From contig WFQV01000093.1 of the NCBI GenBank assembly GCA_015486905.1, forward strand, positions 1 to 6,393: DNA of 6,393 bases, in the 5' to 3' direction. Position numbers and translations under genes: made by a program. This stretch comes from Melioribacteraceae bacterium. Lineage in GTDB: Bacteria; Bacteroidota; Ignavibacteria; Ignavibacteriales; Melioribacteraceae. A model generated the notes under the pieces. The model was given only the letters and a program-made list of their open reading frames with translations, was not told where the DNA came from and made no database searches. Shown one piece after another: positions 1 to 6,118 of the stretch. Every line of letters starts with the position of its first letter. The first letter of the stretch is position 1.

Positions 1-499
1 GCGGGAAGCCCGGAATTAAATTAAAAACAGCAAGTATTAAATTTATTACACCCAAATAATGGAAAAGCGCGTAAAGGTAAATGTTCGACTTTGTAAGATA
101 AGCAAGCAAATAAAAAATTCCGGATAAAATAAAAGTAACAACCGGTCCGGCGGATGCAATTAAAAATTCTTCTGAGGCTTTTTTCGGTTCTTCCGTAATC
201 TCCGAGATACCTCCGAAAATAAAGAGCTTAATCTGTTTGACATTGTAATGAAATTTTTTTGCTACATAGGAATGCCCGACTTCGTGTAAAATGACACTAA
301 AGAAAAATAGAATCGAAGTAGCGCTTCCGATAATCCAGTACCAGCCAACTTCCCAGCCTTTGTACTCCTTAGGGAAATAACTCTCGGCTAAAAGCCAAGT
401 TAAAAAAAACAAAATTACAAACCACGAAAAGTCGAAAGTAAGCGGAATACCGTAAACCTTTCCCATTCTGATTTGGTTCTTACTAAACGAAGAATTCAT
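1..499 (-). CDS. Site-2-protease-like M50 zinc metalloprotease, 3' end beyond window
   Basis: The 166 codons seen here encode the N-terminal part of an intramembrane zinc metalloprotease of family M50 (SpoIVFB/site-2 protease type). These enzymes cut membrane-bound substrates inside the bilayer. The chain opens with a short basic stretch and GKVYGIPLTFDFSW, typical of the family's start. Hydrophobic segments follow at about residues 26-38 and 54-72, and the zinc-binding HExxH motif is HEVGH at 72-76. A further motif, FIFGGISEI at 93-101, comes next. Two more hydrophobic stretches lie at about 113-135 and 140-161. The last visible residues are FNLIPGFP, the beginning of the second conserved motif (N-x-x-P-x-x-P-L-D-G-G). 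The third zinc ligand expected there and any C-terminal CBS domains lie outside. The start is uncertain: Met1 at 499 lacks a clear ribosome site, and Met12 (codon at 466-464), just before the conserved GKVYGIP, is an equally good alternative. The gene lies 99 bases downstream of the large fusion gene on the same strand with no visible terminator between, so read-through is possible. Substrate unknown. Confidence 0.9.
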   Translation of the reverse strand, partial: MNSSFSKNQIRMGKVYGIPLTFDFSWFVILFFLTWLLAESYFPKEYKGWEVGWYWIIGSATSILFFFSVILHEVGHSYVAKKFHYNVKQIKLFIFGGISEITEEPKKASEEFLIASAGPVVTFILSGIFYLLAYLTKSNIYLYALFHYLGVINLILAVFNLIPGFP

Positions 500-598
500 T
501 CGACGCCAAACGATTAGTGATTAAAAAGATTTTGTTTTACAATTTAGCTATTTTTTTTGCAAGTTGCTAAGGAAATTTTTAAACAGGGGATTTAATTC
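500..598. other. Short spacer between fusion gene and M50 protease gene
   Basis: This 99-base A/T-rich spacer holds no ORF. No GC-rich hairpin followed by a T-run in the direction of transcription (leftward) is visible, so I do not call a terminator. A weak TTAGC/GCTAA pairing flanks an oligo-T/oligo-A tract near 542-570. On the transcribed strand that tract is A-rich, which does not suit intrinsic termination. A promoter for the protease could lie here, but none stands out. Confidence 0.5.
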
Positions 599-3500
599 TC
601 AACCGTTTGAGAGGAAAAGCTCGAGACGGTTTTCCGTGTTTGCTTGACTTGTGCCGGACTCGTAATCCAACAGCAAAAGGTTCACACCGTATTTATCTTT
701 CAATTCGCGGAATTCGCCCTTCGCAACAATGTGATTGGAAATGCAGCCGAACGGTTGAATGGAAATAACGTCTTTAACATTTTCGCGGGACATTGAAGCA
801 ATCTCCATTGGCAACAGCCAGCCCTCACCGAATTGTAAATATTGAGGAGCAACATTATCTTTGTTTTCAAGTGCCTCGTCAATAATTATCTCTTTTTCGT
901 AGAGCTTAAATTTAACGAGTTCTTTTTCCACTATTTTACGATAATGCTGTATCGTAAAATGCGTTATTCCCCTTGTGGTAATCTTGAACGGTTTGAAATC
1001 GATGTGCTCTTTTGCATCGAAAATTTGTGTATAGTACCCGTACTCAAAAAACTTCAGGTAAGAAGGCAGAACAACCTCGTAGCCTCTGTTTTCAATCCAT
1101 TTGACAAGATAGTTGTTTGAAAAATCGTTGCTCTTTAAATAAATCTCGCCTACAATACCTATTTTTCTAACTTTCTTCGATGTGTTTATTTCAATTTTGT
1201 TGTACTCTCTAACTGCATGGCGCACAAATTCAATAAGCATCTTTTTGCTCGGTGCTTCTTCGTAAGCTCTCTGAATAAGATCTTCTTCAAGATGGTTGAA
1301 CAAACAATCGGCTTCACCTTTGTGAACTTCGTAAGCTTTTGTTCGTGAGCGCAGCTTCATTAAAGCATCGGCAATAGAGTAAAGCACGACGGTGTATTTA
1401 ATGAATTTTATCGGATTAAAAACAAACCCTTCTGCAAAAGAGTCGGCGCTCAATGTTACAACCGGTGTATTTACAAAGCCTGCATCCACAAGGGCTTTCT
1501 TCAATAAAGGCACGTAATTGGAAGCACGGCACTGCCCGTTGGTTTGGGTCAAAGCCACTACGGAATTATCCGGGTCGTATTTACCGCTCTTTAATGCTTT
1601 AATTAAATCTCCTATTACAATCACTGCGGGGTAGCACATATCGTTGTTTACGTAACGCAAACCGACTTCAACCGCTTCTTGCGACTGTTTGTGTAAAGTA
1701 ACAATTTTGTAACCGAGCCTGTCGAATATCGGTTCCATTAATTCCGAGTAAAGCCTTGCAAAATAAGGAACGATGATGGTCTTTTTTCTGTCCGCTTTAG
1801 AATATCGCTTTGCTAACGTTCTCGGACGTATGTCGAATTCTTTCCGTTGGTTCAATGCCTCCAAGATGGAACGAATTCTTATTTTTGCCGCACCGAGATT
1901 GGACATCTCGTCAATCTTAATTGAGATGTAAACTTTGCCTCCGGATTCCACAAGAGCTTTAACTTCGTCCACAACTACGGCGTCCGGTCCGCAGCCAAAG
2001 GAATTCAATTGTACGGCGGCAATTTTATTGTAGCTCTGTTTTGTAACCCACTTTGCCGCCATGTAAAGTCTGTTGTGGTAAGACCATTGTGTTAAAGGCA
2101 CAACTCCTTCAAGATTCTCTTTGTGTAAATCCGGGATTGCGCTCTCGGAAATTGCGTAAGCGCCCAAATCATAAATTAAATCCAAAATACCTGTGTTTAC
2201 TATTGGGTCCAAGTGGTAGGGTCTTCCCATTACTACAATCAAAGGTTTGTTCTCAGCCTTTGCCCTTTCGATTATTTGTGCGGCAAGGTCACGCTGGAGT
2301 TTGTTCGATTTCTCCTCTGTTCTCAATGCAAAGTTAACCGCTTCTTCAATCTGCTTCGGCGTTACACCGTAATCCTTAACGTAATCGTGAAGGTTTTTCT
2401 TAAATCCTTTCAAATATTGGAAAGACATTGGAAACGGGTCAATCGGGATGTCGGTTTTAATTGCTTTGCGTAGAACCTCGCCGTAGCCGGTTACAATGGG
2501 GCAGTTAAAACTATTGACCGCATCATCAGATTCTTTCCGTTCGTACAAAATAGCGGGGTAAAAAATTCTGTCAACCTTCTTATCGATTAAATCCAGCACG
2601 TGACCGTTTGCTACTTTTGCAGGGAGACAGAGATTATCAGCCGGTACGGTACGCAGCCCCCTGTAATACATTTCGTGCGTTGTAACATCCGAGAGAACCA
2701 CTTTGAACCCGAGCTTCCGGAAGAGCGAATAGAAGAAGGGGTAATGTTCGTAAATTGAAAGGACCCTCGGAATACCGATTACCGGTTTTTCCTTCGTTAT
2801 CTCCGGGAATTCATTTGCATTGATGTATTTGTCAACATCAAATAAAATTTCTTCCTTGTCCCTGAAGAAATTAATGTAATTATCCGTCCTCTCGGTCTTA
2901 TTCGAGAAGTACCTTTCGCATCTGTTACCACTGTAAAATTTGTTGTTGTTGGAAAATTTAAACTGTGTAACAATGCAATGATTGCCGCAACCGTTGCAGG
3001 TAAGCGTCCTGCGTTTAAAAGAAAGAGAATCGACACTTTTTATGTCGAACTTGGTTAAGTAACCGGGATTGTTGTGGTAAAAATCTTTTGCGTAAAGCGC
3101 CGCACCGAAAGCGCCCATGTATTCGGAAATATTTAGCCTGTAAACATTCTTACCGGTAAGAACCTCAAAAGCTCTAAGGACAGCATCGTTTTTAAATGTG
3201 CCTCCTTGAACAAAAATATTTTCGCCTAACTCGTCGGTATTCCTAATCTGAATTACTTTGTAGAGAGCATTTTTAACAACCGAGAAAGCAAGCCCGGCTG
3301 CAATATCTTCAACCGGCATGCCGTCTTTCAATGCTTCTTTTACTTTCGAGTTCATAAAGACCGAACAGCGGGTCCCCAAATCGACCGGATGCTTGGCGTA
3401 AAGAGCAATGTTAACAAATTCCTCAAGCGACAAATTCAAGTTGGTGGCGAAAGTCTGAATGAACGAGCCGGTGCCCGAAGAGCAAGCCTCGTTAAGTTGA

Positions 3501-4813
3501 ATATCGGTTACAACCCCGTTCTCAATTTTCATCGATTTGATGTCCTGCCCGCCAACATCCACAATGTAAGAAATGTTTTTATTAAAAAGCGAGCCTGCTG
3601 TAAAATGCGCCATTGTTTCAACTATTCCGCCGTCCAAATTCAATGCAATACGAACAAATTCCTCGCCGTAACCGGTTGCAAAAACAGCTTTAAGTTTTCC
3701 GCCTTCAAAATATTTCTTAAATCCTTTCAAGCCTTCAATGGCGGTGTCCAACGGCGTACCTTTGTTACTCGAGTAATAACTGTCAACTATGTTGTTGTTC
3801 TCGTCAATCAACAAAAGTTTTGTTGTCGTTGAACCTGCATCTATTCCGAGGTAAAGCTCCTTTACCCCGGCTACCTTCTCTCTCGGCAATCTCGGAACGG
3901 AAAGTGCATCATGCCTTTCCTTGAAGCGTCTGTACTCGTCTTTGTTCTTGAACAGCGGTTCGAGAGTTCTAATTGTTTGAATGCCTTTCTTTTCATTCTT
4001 CAAAGAAGTTAATAATTCTTCTATTGTAGATTCTTTCCCCTTCTCTTCGGCTTCCAATGCCGCTCCAATGGCAACCAGAACCTCTGAGTTTTCGGGGAGG
4101 ACAAAATTTTCCCTCGGCATTGCAAGTGTATCGATGAAAGCTCCTCTTAATTGTGGAAGGAACGTCAAAGGTCCGCCGGCAAAAAGTATTTTGGGGTTTA
4201 CCTCTGCTCCTGCCAAAAGGGATGTAACAGTTTGATTTGCAACGGCGTAAAATACGGCTTTCGCAATATCTTCTTTACTTTCACCCTTATTCAACAATGC
4301 TTGCACGTCGGTCTTTGCAAACACTCCGCAGCGGGAAGCAATGTGGAGCTTCTTCTTTGCACCTGCAGCCATATCGTTTAACGTTCCAAGACTAACATCG
4401 AGAAGTGTTGCCATTTGGTCGATAAAAGAACCCGTACCGCCTGCACAGCTTCCGTTCATTCTCATTTCCGGCGCAACACCCTTTCTGAAAAGGACAATCT
4501 TGGCGTCTTCCCCGCCCAATTCAATGAATGTGGAAATTTCCGGGTAAAGTTTCCTAATTGCTTTTGTTAATGTTATTACTTCCTGGCTAAAGGGAATTTC
4601 AATTCTTGATGCCAGCCCCATTCCCGCACTGCCGGTAATTAACACTTTAAATTTATTGTTTTGAAAATCTTTTTTCAGTTCATTTAATGTTTCTACTAAA
4701 ACTTCCTTAACTCTTCCGTTATGGCGCAAATATTTTTTAAACAACAAATTGTAATCCCCGTCAAGTATTACAACTTTAGCGGTAGAAGAGCCTAAATCTA
4801 TTCCAATTTGCAT
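599..4813 (-). CDS. Four-module fusion: two BadF/HgdC-type activase domains plus two 2-hydroxyacyl-CoA-dehydratase-like Fe-S modules
   Basis: This protein is probably a cytoplasmic ATP-driven iron-sulfur reductase of the 2-hydroxyacyl-CoA dehydratase/benzoyl-CoA reductase superfamily, in which an activase hydrolyses ATP to push low-potential electrons onto an Fe-S acceptor. Activase domain A (1-255) has GIDLGSST at 4-11, IELGGEDAK at 97-105, C123 in NGSCAGGTGSF, C162 in RCGVFAKTD and FAGGP at 211-215. Domain A' (319-580) repeats these as GIDAGSTTTK 323-332, DVGGQDIK 419-426, C444, C483 and VQGG 535-538. Both cysteine pairs are 39 residues apart, the spacing I recall for HgdC. A linker carries C606, C609, C613 and C632. 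Module B (676-990, DUF2229-like) has C729, C771 and C941; module B' (1010-1404) has C1060, C1095 and C1357. The start is secure because family members begin right at the first phosphate loop. The ribosome site, AAGGGAG 12 bases upstream, lies inside the end of the preceding gene. Clostridial and enterobacterial (YjiL/YjiM-like) relatives often have this or a split form. Family assignment is firm; substrate and reaction are not known. Confidence 0.93.
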   Translation of the reverse strand: MQIGIDLGSSTAKVVILDGDYNLLFKKYLRHNGRVKEVLVETLNELKKDFQNNKFKVLITGSAGMGLASRIEIPFSQEVITLTKAIRKLYPEISTFIELGGEDAKIVLFRKGVAPEMRMNGSCAGGTGSFIDQMATLLDVSLGTLNDMAAGAKKKLHIASRCGVFAKTDVQALLNKGESKEDIAKAVFYAVANQTVTSLLAGAEVNPKILFAGGPLTFLPQLRGAFIDTLAMPRENFVLPENSEVLVAIGAALEAEEKGKESTIEELLTSLKNEKKGIQTIRTLEPLFKNKDEYRRFKERHDALSVPRLPREKVAGVKELYLGIDAGSTTTKLLLIDENNNIVDSYYSSNKGTPLDTAIEGLKGFKKYFEGGKLKAVFATGYGEEFVRIALNLDGGIVETMAHFTAGSLFNKNISYIVDVGGQDIKSMKIENGVVTDIQLNEACSSGTGSFIQTFATNLNLSLEEFVNIALYAKHPVDLGTRCSVFMNSKVKEALKDGMPVEDIAAGLAFSVVKNALYKVIQIRNTDELGENIFVQGGTFKNDAVLRAFEVLTGKNVYRLNISEYMGAFGAALYAKDFYHNNPGYLTKFDIKSVDSLSFKRRTLTCNGCGNHCIVTQFKFSNNNKFYSGNRCERYFSNKTERTDNYINFFRDKEEILFDVDKYINANEFPEITKEKPVIGIPRVLSIYEHYPFFYSLFRKLGFKVVLSDVTTHEMYYRGLRTVPADNLCLPAKVANGHVLDLIDKKVDRIFYPAILYERKESDDAVNSFNCPIVTGYGEVLRKAIKTDIPIDPFPMSFQYLKGFKKNLHDYVKDYGVTPKQIEEAVNFALRTEEKSNKLQRDLAAQIIERAKAENKPLIVVMGRPYHLDPIVNTGILDLIYDLGAYAISESAIPDLHKENLEGVVPLTQWSYHNRLYMAAKWVTKQSYNKIAAVQLNSFGCGPDAVVVDEVKALVESGGKVYISIKIDEMSNLGAAKIRIRSILEALNQRKEFDIRPRTLAKRYSKADRKKTIIVPYFARLYSELMEPIFDRLGYKIVTLHKQSQEAVEVGLRYVNNDMCYPAVIVIGDLIKALKSGKYDPDNSVVALTQTNGQCRASNYVPLLKKALVDAGFVNTPVVTLSADSFAEGFVFNPIKFIKYTVVLYSIADALMKLRSRTKAYEVHKGEADCLFNHLEEDLIQRAYEEAPSKKMLIEFVRHAVREYNKIEINTSKKVRKIGIVGEIYLKSNDFSNNYLVKWIENRGYEVVLPSYLKFFEYGYYTQIFDAKEHIDFKPFKITTRGITHFTIQHYRKIVEKELVKFKLYEKEIIIDEALENKDNVAPQYLQFGEGWLLPMEIASMSRENVKDVISIQPFGCISNHIVAKGEFRELKDKYGVNLLLLDYESGTSQANTENRLELFLSNG

Positions 4814-4814
4814 T

Positions 4815-5171
4815 CTAAAATCTTTCTCCCTTCAAAGACGATTTCTTCTTTTTTAAATCGACATTCTTATTGGAAAAATTGTAAAGATGAAATCCCAAAT
4901 AAATAAGGATTAAACTTATTATTAAAGCATTCCAAGAACTGCCGGGTTCAACGAGCATGTAAGGAACGTAAGCGGCAATAATCAGCCAAATGCCTAAAAT
5001 CGTTGTAATCCATCCTTTCGTGGAATCTTCTTTAATAAATCCGACTCCTAAGAAAGTCAGGATGAAGCCAACTCCAATGTCGTTCCACATTTCATAGTTC
5101 TCCGGGAAATTTAAGAAAGACACTAATAGCATCCACCCGCCAACTATTTCATATGTTACTACTCTCTTCAT
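4815..5171 (-). CDS. Small four-helix membrane protein with SPW-like duplicated repeat
   Basis: This 118-residue hydrophobic protein has four predicted membrane segments at about residues 5-21, 29-47, 54-74 and 79-97, and a basic lysine-rich C-terminal tail (105-116). It is visibly an internal duplication. IVGGWMLLVSFL (9-20) followed by MWNDIGVGFILTFLGVGF (28-45) matches ILGIWLIIAAYV (58-69) followed by SWNALIISLILIYLGFHL (79-96). That pattern of a G-x-W helix, a loop and then a W-N helix resembles the SPW repeat family (PF03779), although the signature S-P-W itself is replaced here by A-A-Y. The resemblance is from memory and unsearched. The start has a good ribosome site, GAGAGG, six bases upstream. 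The TAG stop is one base from the ATG of the large Fe-S fusion gene, so the two are surely in one operon and may be translationally coupled. A role as membrane anchor or partner of the fusion is inference; no catalytic residues are evident. Confidence 0.82.
   Translation of the reverse strand: MKRVVTYEIVGGWMLLVSFLNFPENYEMWNDIGVGFILTFLGVGFIKEDSTKGWITTILGIWLIIAAYVPYMLVEPGSSWNALIISLILIYLGFHLYNFSNKNVDLKKKKSSLKGERF
4826..4832 (-). promoter_or_regulatory. Ribosome binding site of the fusion gene, inside the preceding ORF
   Basis: AAGGGAG on the minus strand precedes the fusion gene's ATG by 12 bases. It is encoded within the last codons (Lys-Gly-Glu) of the membrane-protein gene. The spacing is longer than ideal, so ribosomes terminating at the adjacent TAG may contribute to re-initiation. 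Confidence 0.45.
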
Positions 5172-5177
5172 TTCGTA

Positions 5178-5183
5178 CCTCTC
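5178..5183 (-). promoter_or_regulatory. Ribosome binding site of the small membrane protein
   Basis: GAGAGG on the minus strand lies six bases upstream of the ATG at 5171. It is well spaced and supports this start for the 118-residue protein. Confidence 0.6.
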
Positions 5184-5372
5184 AATACTTTACTATTTAA
5201 GAATGCTATTTCCGTGCCAAAAACTTTTACTCCCCGTTTTAGAGTTTTTTCAACATTTTACAGAGGAATTGGAGCACGCTGTGAAATAAAATTTCTCATT
5301 AATAAATGCAAAAATACACACCTAAAAAATAATTTATTCTAAAATATTTTACATTATTAATTGCATTTTTAT

Positions 5373-5390
5373 TAAGTAATCAATTACTTA
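5373..5390. promoter_or_regulatory. Candidate operator: perfect 8+8 inverted repeat
   Basis: TAAGTAAT and ATTACTTA form perfect 8-base arms around a central CA. The length and near-palindromic form suit a TetR-family dimer. The site lies about 98 bases before the TetR gene's start and about 202 bases before the membrane-protein gene's start, in the spacer shared by both. One half-site sequence, ATTAAGTAA, recurs at 5475-5483 directly before the TetR start codon. The A/T-rich background makes chance palindromes more likely, so this is a candidate only. Confidence 0.4.
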
Positions 5391-5474
5391 TTTATTAACA
5401 CAAAACAATTTATCTATTGCATTATTATGTTTTTATTATTAAGTTTGCAGCAATAATAATATTTTAATAAAGAT

Positions 5475-5488
5475 ATTAAGTAAGTAAG
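5475..5488 (+). repeat. Tandem TAAG triplet repeat at the TetR start
   Basis: Three consecutive TAAG units (5477-5488) run into the GTG start codon. Together with the preceding A/T they repeat nine bases (ATTAAGTAA) of the upstream inverted repeat. The units occupy the place where a ribosome site would be expected, and no stronger Shine-Dalgarno is seen. They could be a second half-operator or simple A/T-rich leader sequence. Confidence 0.35.
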
Positions 5489-6087
5489 TGACAACAAAAA
5501 GAAAATCTACCGAAATAAGAAAAGAAGAAATTAAAAGCGCCGTACTGAAAATAATTTACAGCGAAGGTTTGGGGCGACTTTCTACTCGCAACTTAGCCGA
5601 GAAGGTTGGAATCACGGAAGGTGCAATCTTCAGGCACTTTAAAACCAAAGCGGAAATAATACACGGCATTCTCGAAGATGTTAAAACCGAACTTCAGGAC
5701 GAATTACGAAAAATTGCCATTAGCGTTGAACCGGCTGAGAAAAGATTAAAGAATTTCATTTGCTCACATATCCGCTATCTGGAAGATCATAAAGGAATAA
5801 CGATACTTCTGTTTTCCGAAGCAACCCACACAAACGACTTAAAATTAAAAATGAAACTAAACGAAATTTTAAGTGAACAGAAATTGCTGATTTCCAAAAT
5901 AATTCACGACGGTAAAAAAGAAGGTGTGTGGGATAAAAGGATAAACGAAGAAGAATTTGGAACTTTTTATCTCGGTATCCCGTTGAGTTTTAACATCGAA
6001 CGTGTGCTAAGCAAAGAGGAATTGAATATTAGCGAATTTTGCGACAACACTTACAAACTATTGCTCAAAGTTTTATCGAAGAAATAG
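5488..6087 (+). CDS. TetR/AcrR-family transcriptional regulator
   Basis: This 199-residue protein has the usual size and layout of a TetR-family repressor: an N-terminal DNA-binding domain and an all-helical C-terminal ligand/dimer domain. Residues about 10-56 form the three-helix DNA-binding domain. The helix-turn-helix is LSTRNLAEKVGITEGAIFRHF at 31-51, with the characteristic G-I-T-x-G-A-I-F-R-H-F recognition helix followed by K-T-K. From residue 60 on the sequence is amphipathic helix and diverges, as is normal, so the ligand cannot be inferred. The start is GTG: the codon directly before it is TAA, and the first in-frame ATG is far inside the protein (about residue 122), so no other start preserves the HTH. 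No good Shine-Dalgarno is seen. The gene diverges from the membrane-protein/fusion operon and is followed after 31 bases by an unrecognised gene on the same strand. It probably represses its own operon, the divergent one, or both. Confidence 0.93.
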   Translation: MTTKRKSTEIRKEEIKSAVLKIIYSEGLGRLSTRNLAEKVGITEGAIFRHFKTKAEIIHGILEDVKTELQDELRKIAISVEPAEKRLKNFICSHIRYLEDHKGITILLFSEATHTNDLKLKMKLNEILSEQKLLISKIIHDGKKEGVWDKRINEEEFGTFYLGIPLSFNIERVLSKEELNISEFCDNTYKLLLKVLSKK

Positions 6088-6108
6088 TGAATTAATTAAA
6101 CAAACGAC

Positions 6109-6113
6109 AAGGA
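6109..6113 (+). promoter_or_regulatory. Ribosome binding site of the small unknown gene
   Basis: AAGGA lies five bases upstream of the ATG at 6119. It is the best-spaced Shine-Dalgarno in the rightward operon and fixes the start of the following gene. Confidence 0.6.
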
Positions 6114-6118
6114 AGACA

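Larger units (their letters stand above)
5172..5487. promoter_or_regulatory. Divergent A/T-rich intergenic control region
   Basis: This 316-base spacer separates the leftward membrane-protein/fusion operon from the rightward TetR-type gene, so it should hold promoters for both. No ORF of note lies in it. The half nearest the TetR gene (about 5290-5480) is strikingly A/T-rich. It contains an 18-base inverted repeat at 5373-5390, a looser pairing TTATTATT/AATAATAA at 5433-5440 and 5452-5459, and three ATTAAGT copies at 5371, 5438 and 5475. Toward the left operon a TTGGCA (5220-5215) and TAAATA (5199-5194) pair lies upstream of the ribosome site, but its 15-base spacing is short, so I do not call it as a promoter. 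No convincing promoter for the TetR gene can be picked out of the A/T background. Confidence 0.6.

Noticed and set aside
542..570. Possible hairpin (TTAGC...GCTAA) around an oligo-T tract downstream of the fusion gene
   Set aside because: Only five weak base pairs close a long loop, and in the leftward direction of transcription the tract reads as A, not U, so it does not look like an intrinsic terminator.
3389..3832. A 147-codon plus-strand open frame, the longest of several opposite the large fusion gene
   Set aside because: It lies entirely antisense to well-conserved activase motifs, has no recognisable domain and shows no ribosome site. Such frames are expected shadows of a long gene; the shorter ones at 842-1120, 2053-2473 and 3981-4547 are rejected for the same reason.
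5194..5220. TTGGCA/TAAATA pair resembling a sigma-70 promoter for the leftward operon
   Set aside because: The 15-base spacing is short and both boxes match the consensus only partly; A/T-rich DNA yields such pairs by chance.
5433..5459. Inverted repeat TTATTATT/AATAATAA with an 11-base centre
   Set aside because: The arms are low-complexity A/T sequence in a region where such pairings arise easily; much weaker evidence than the 5373-5390 palindrome.
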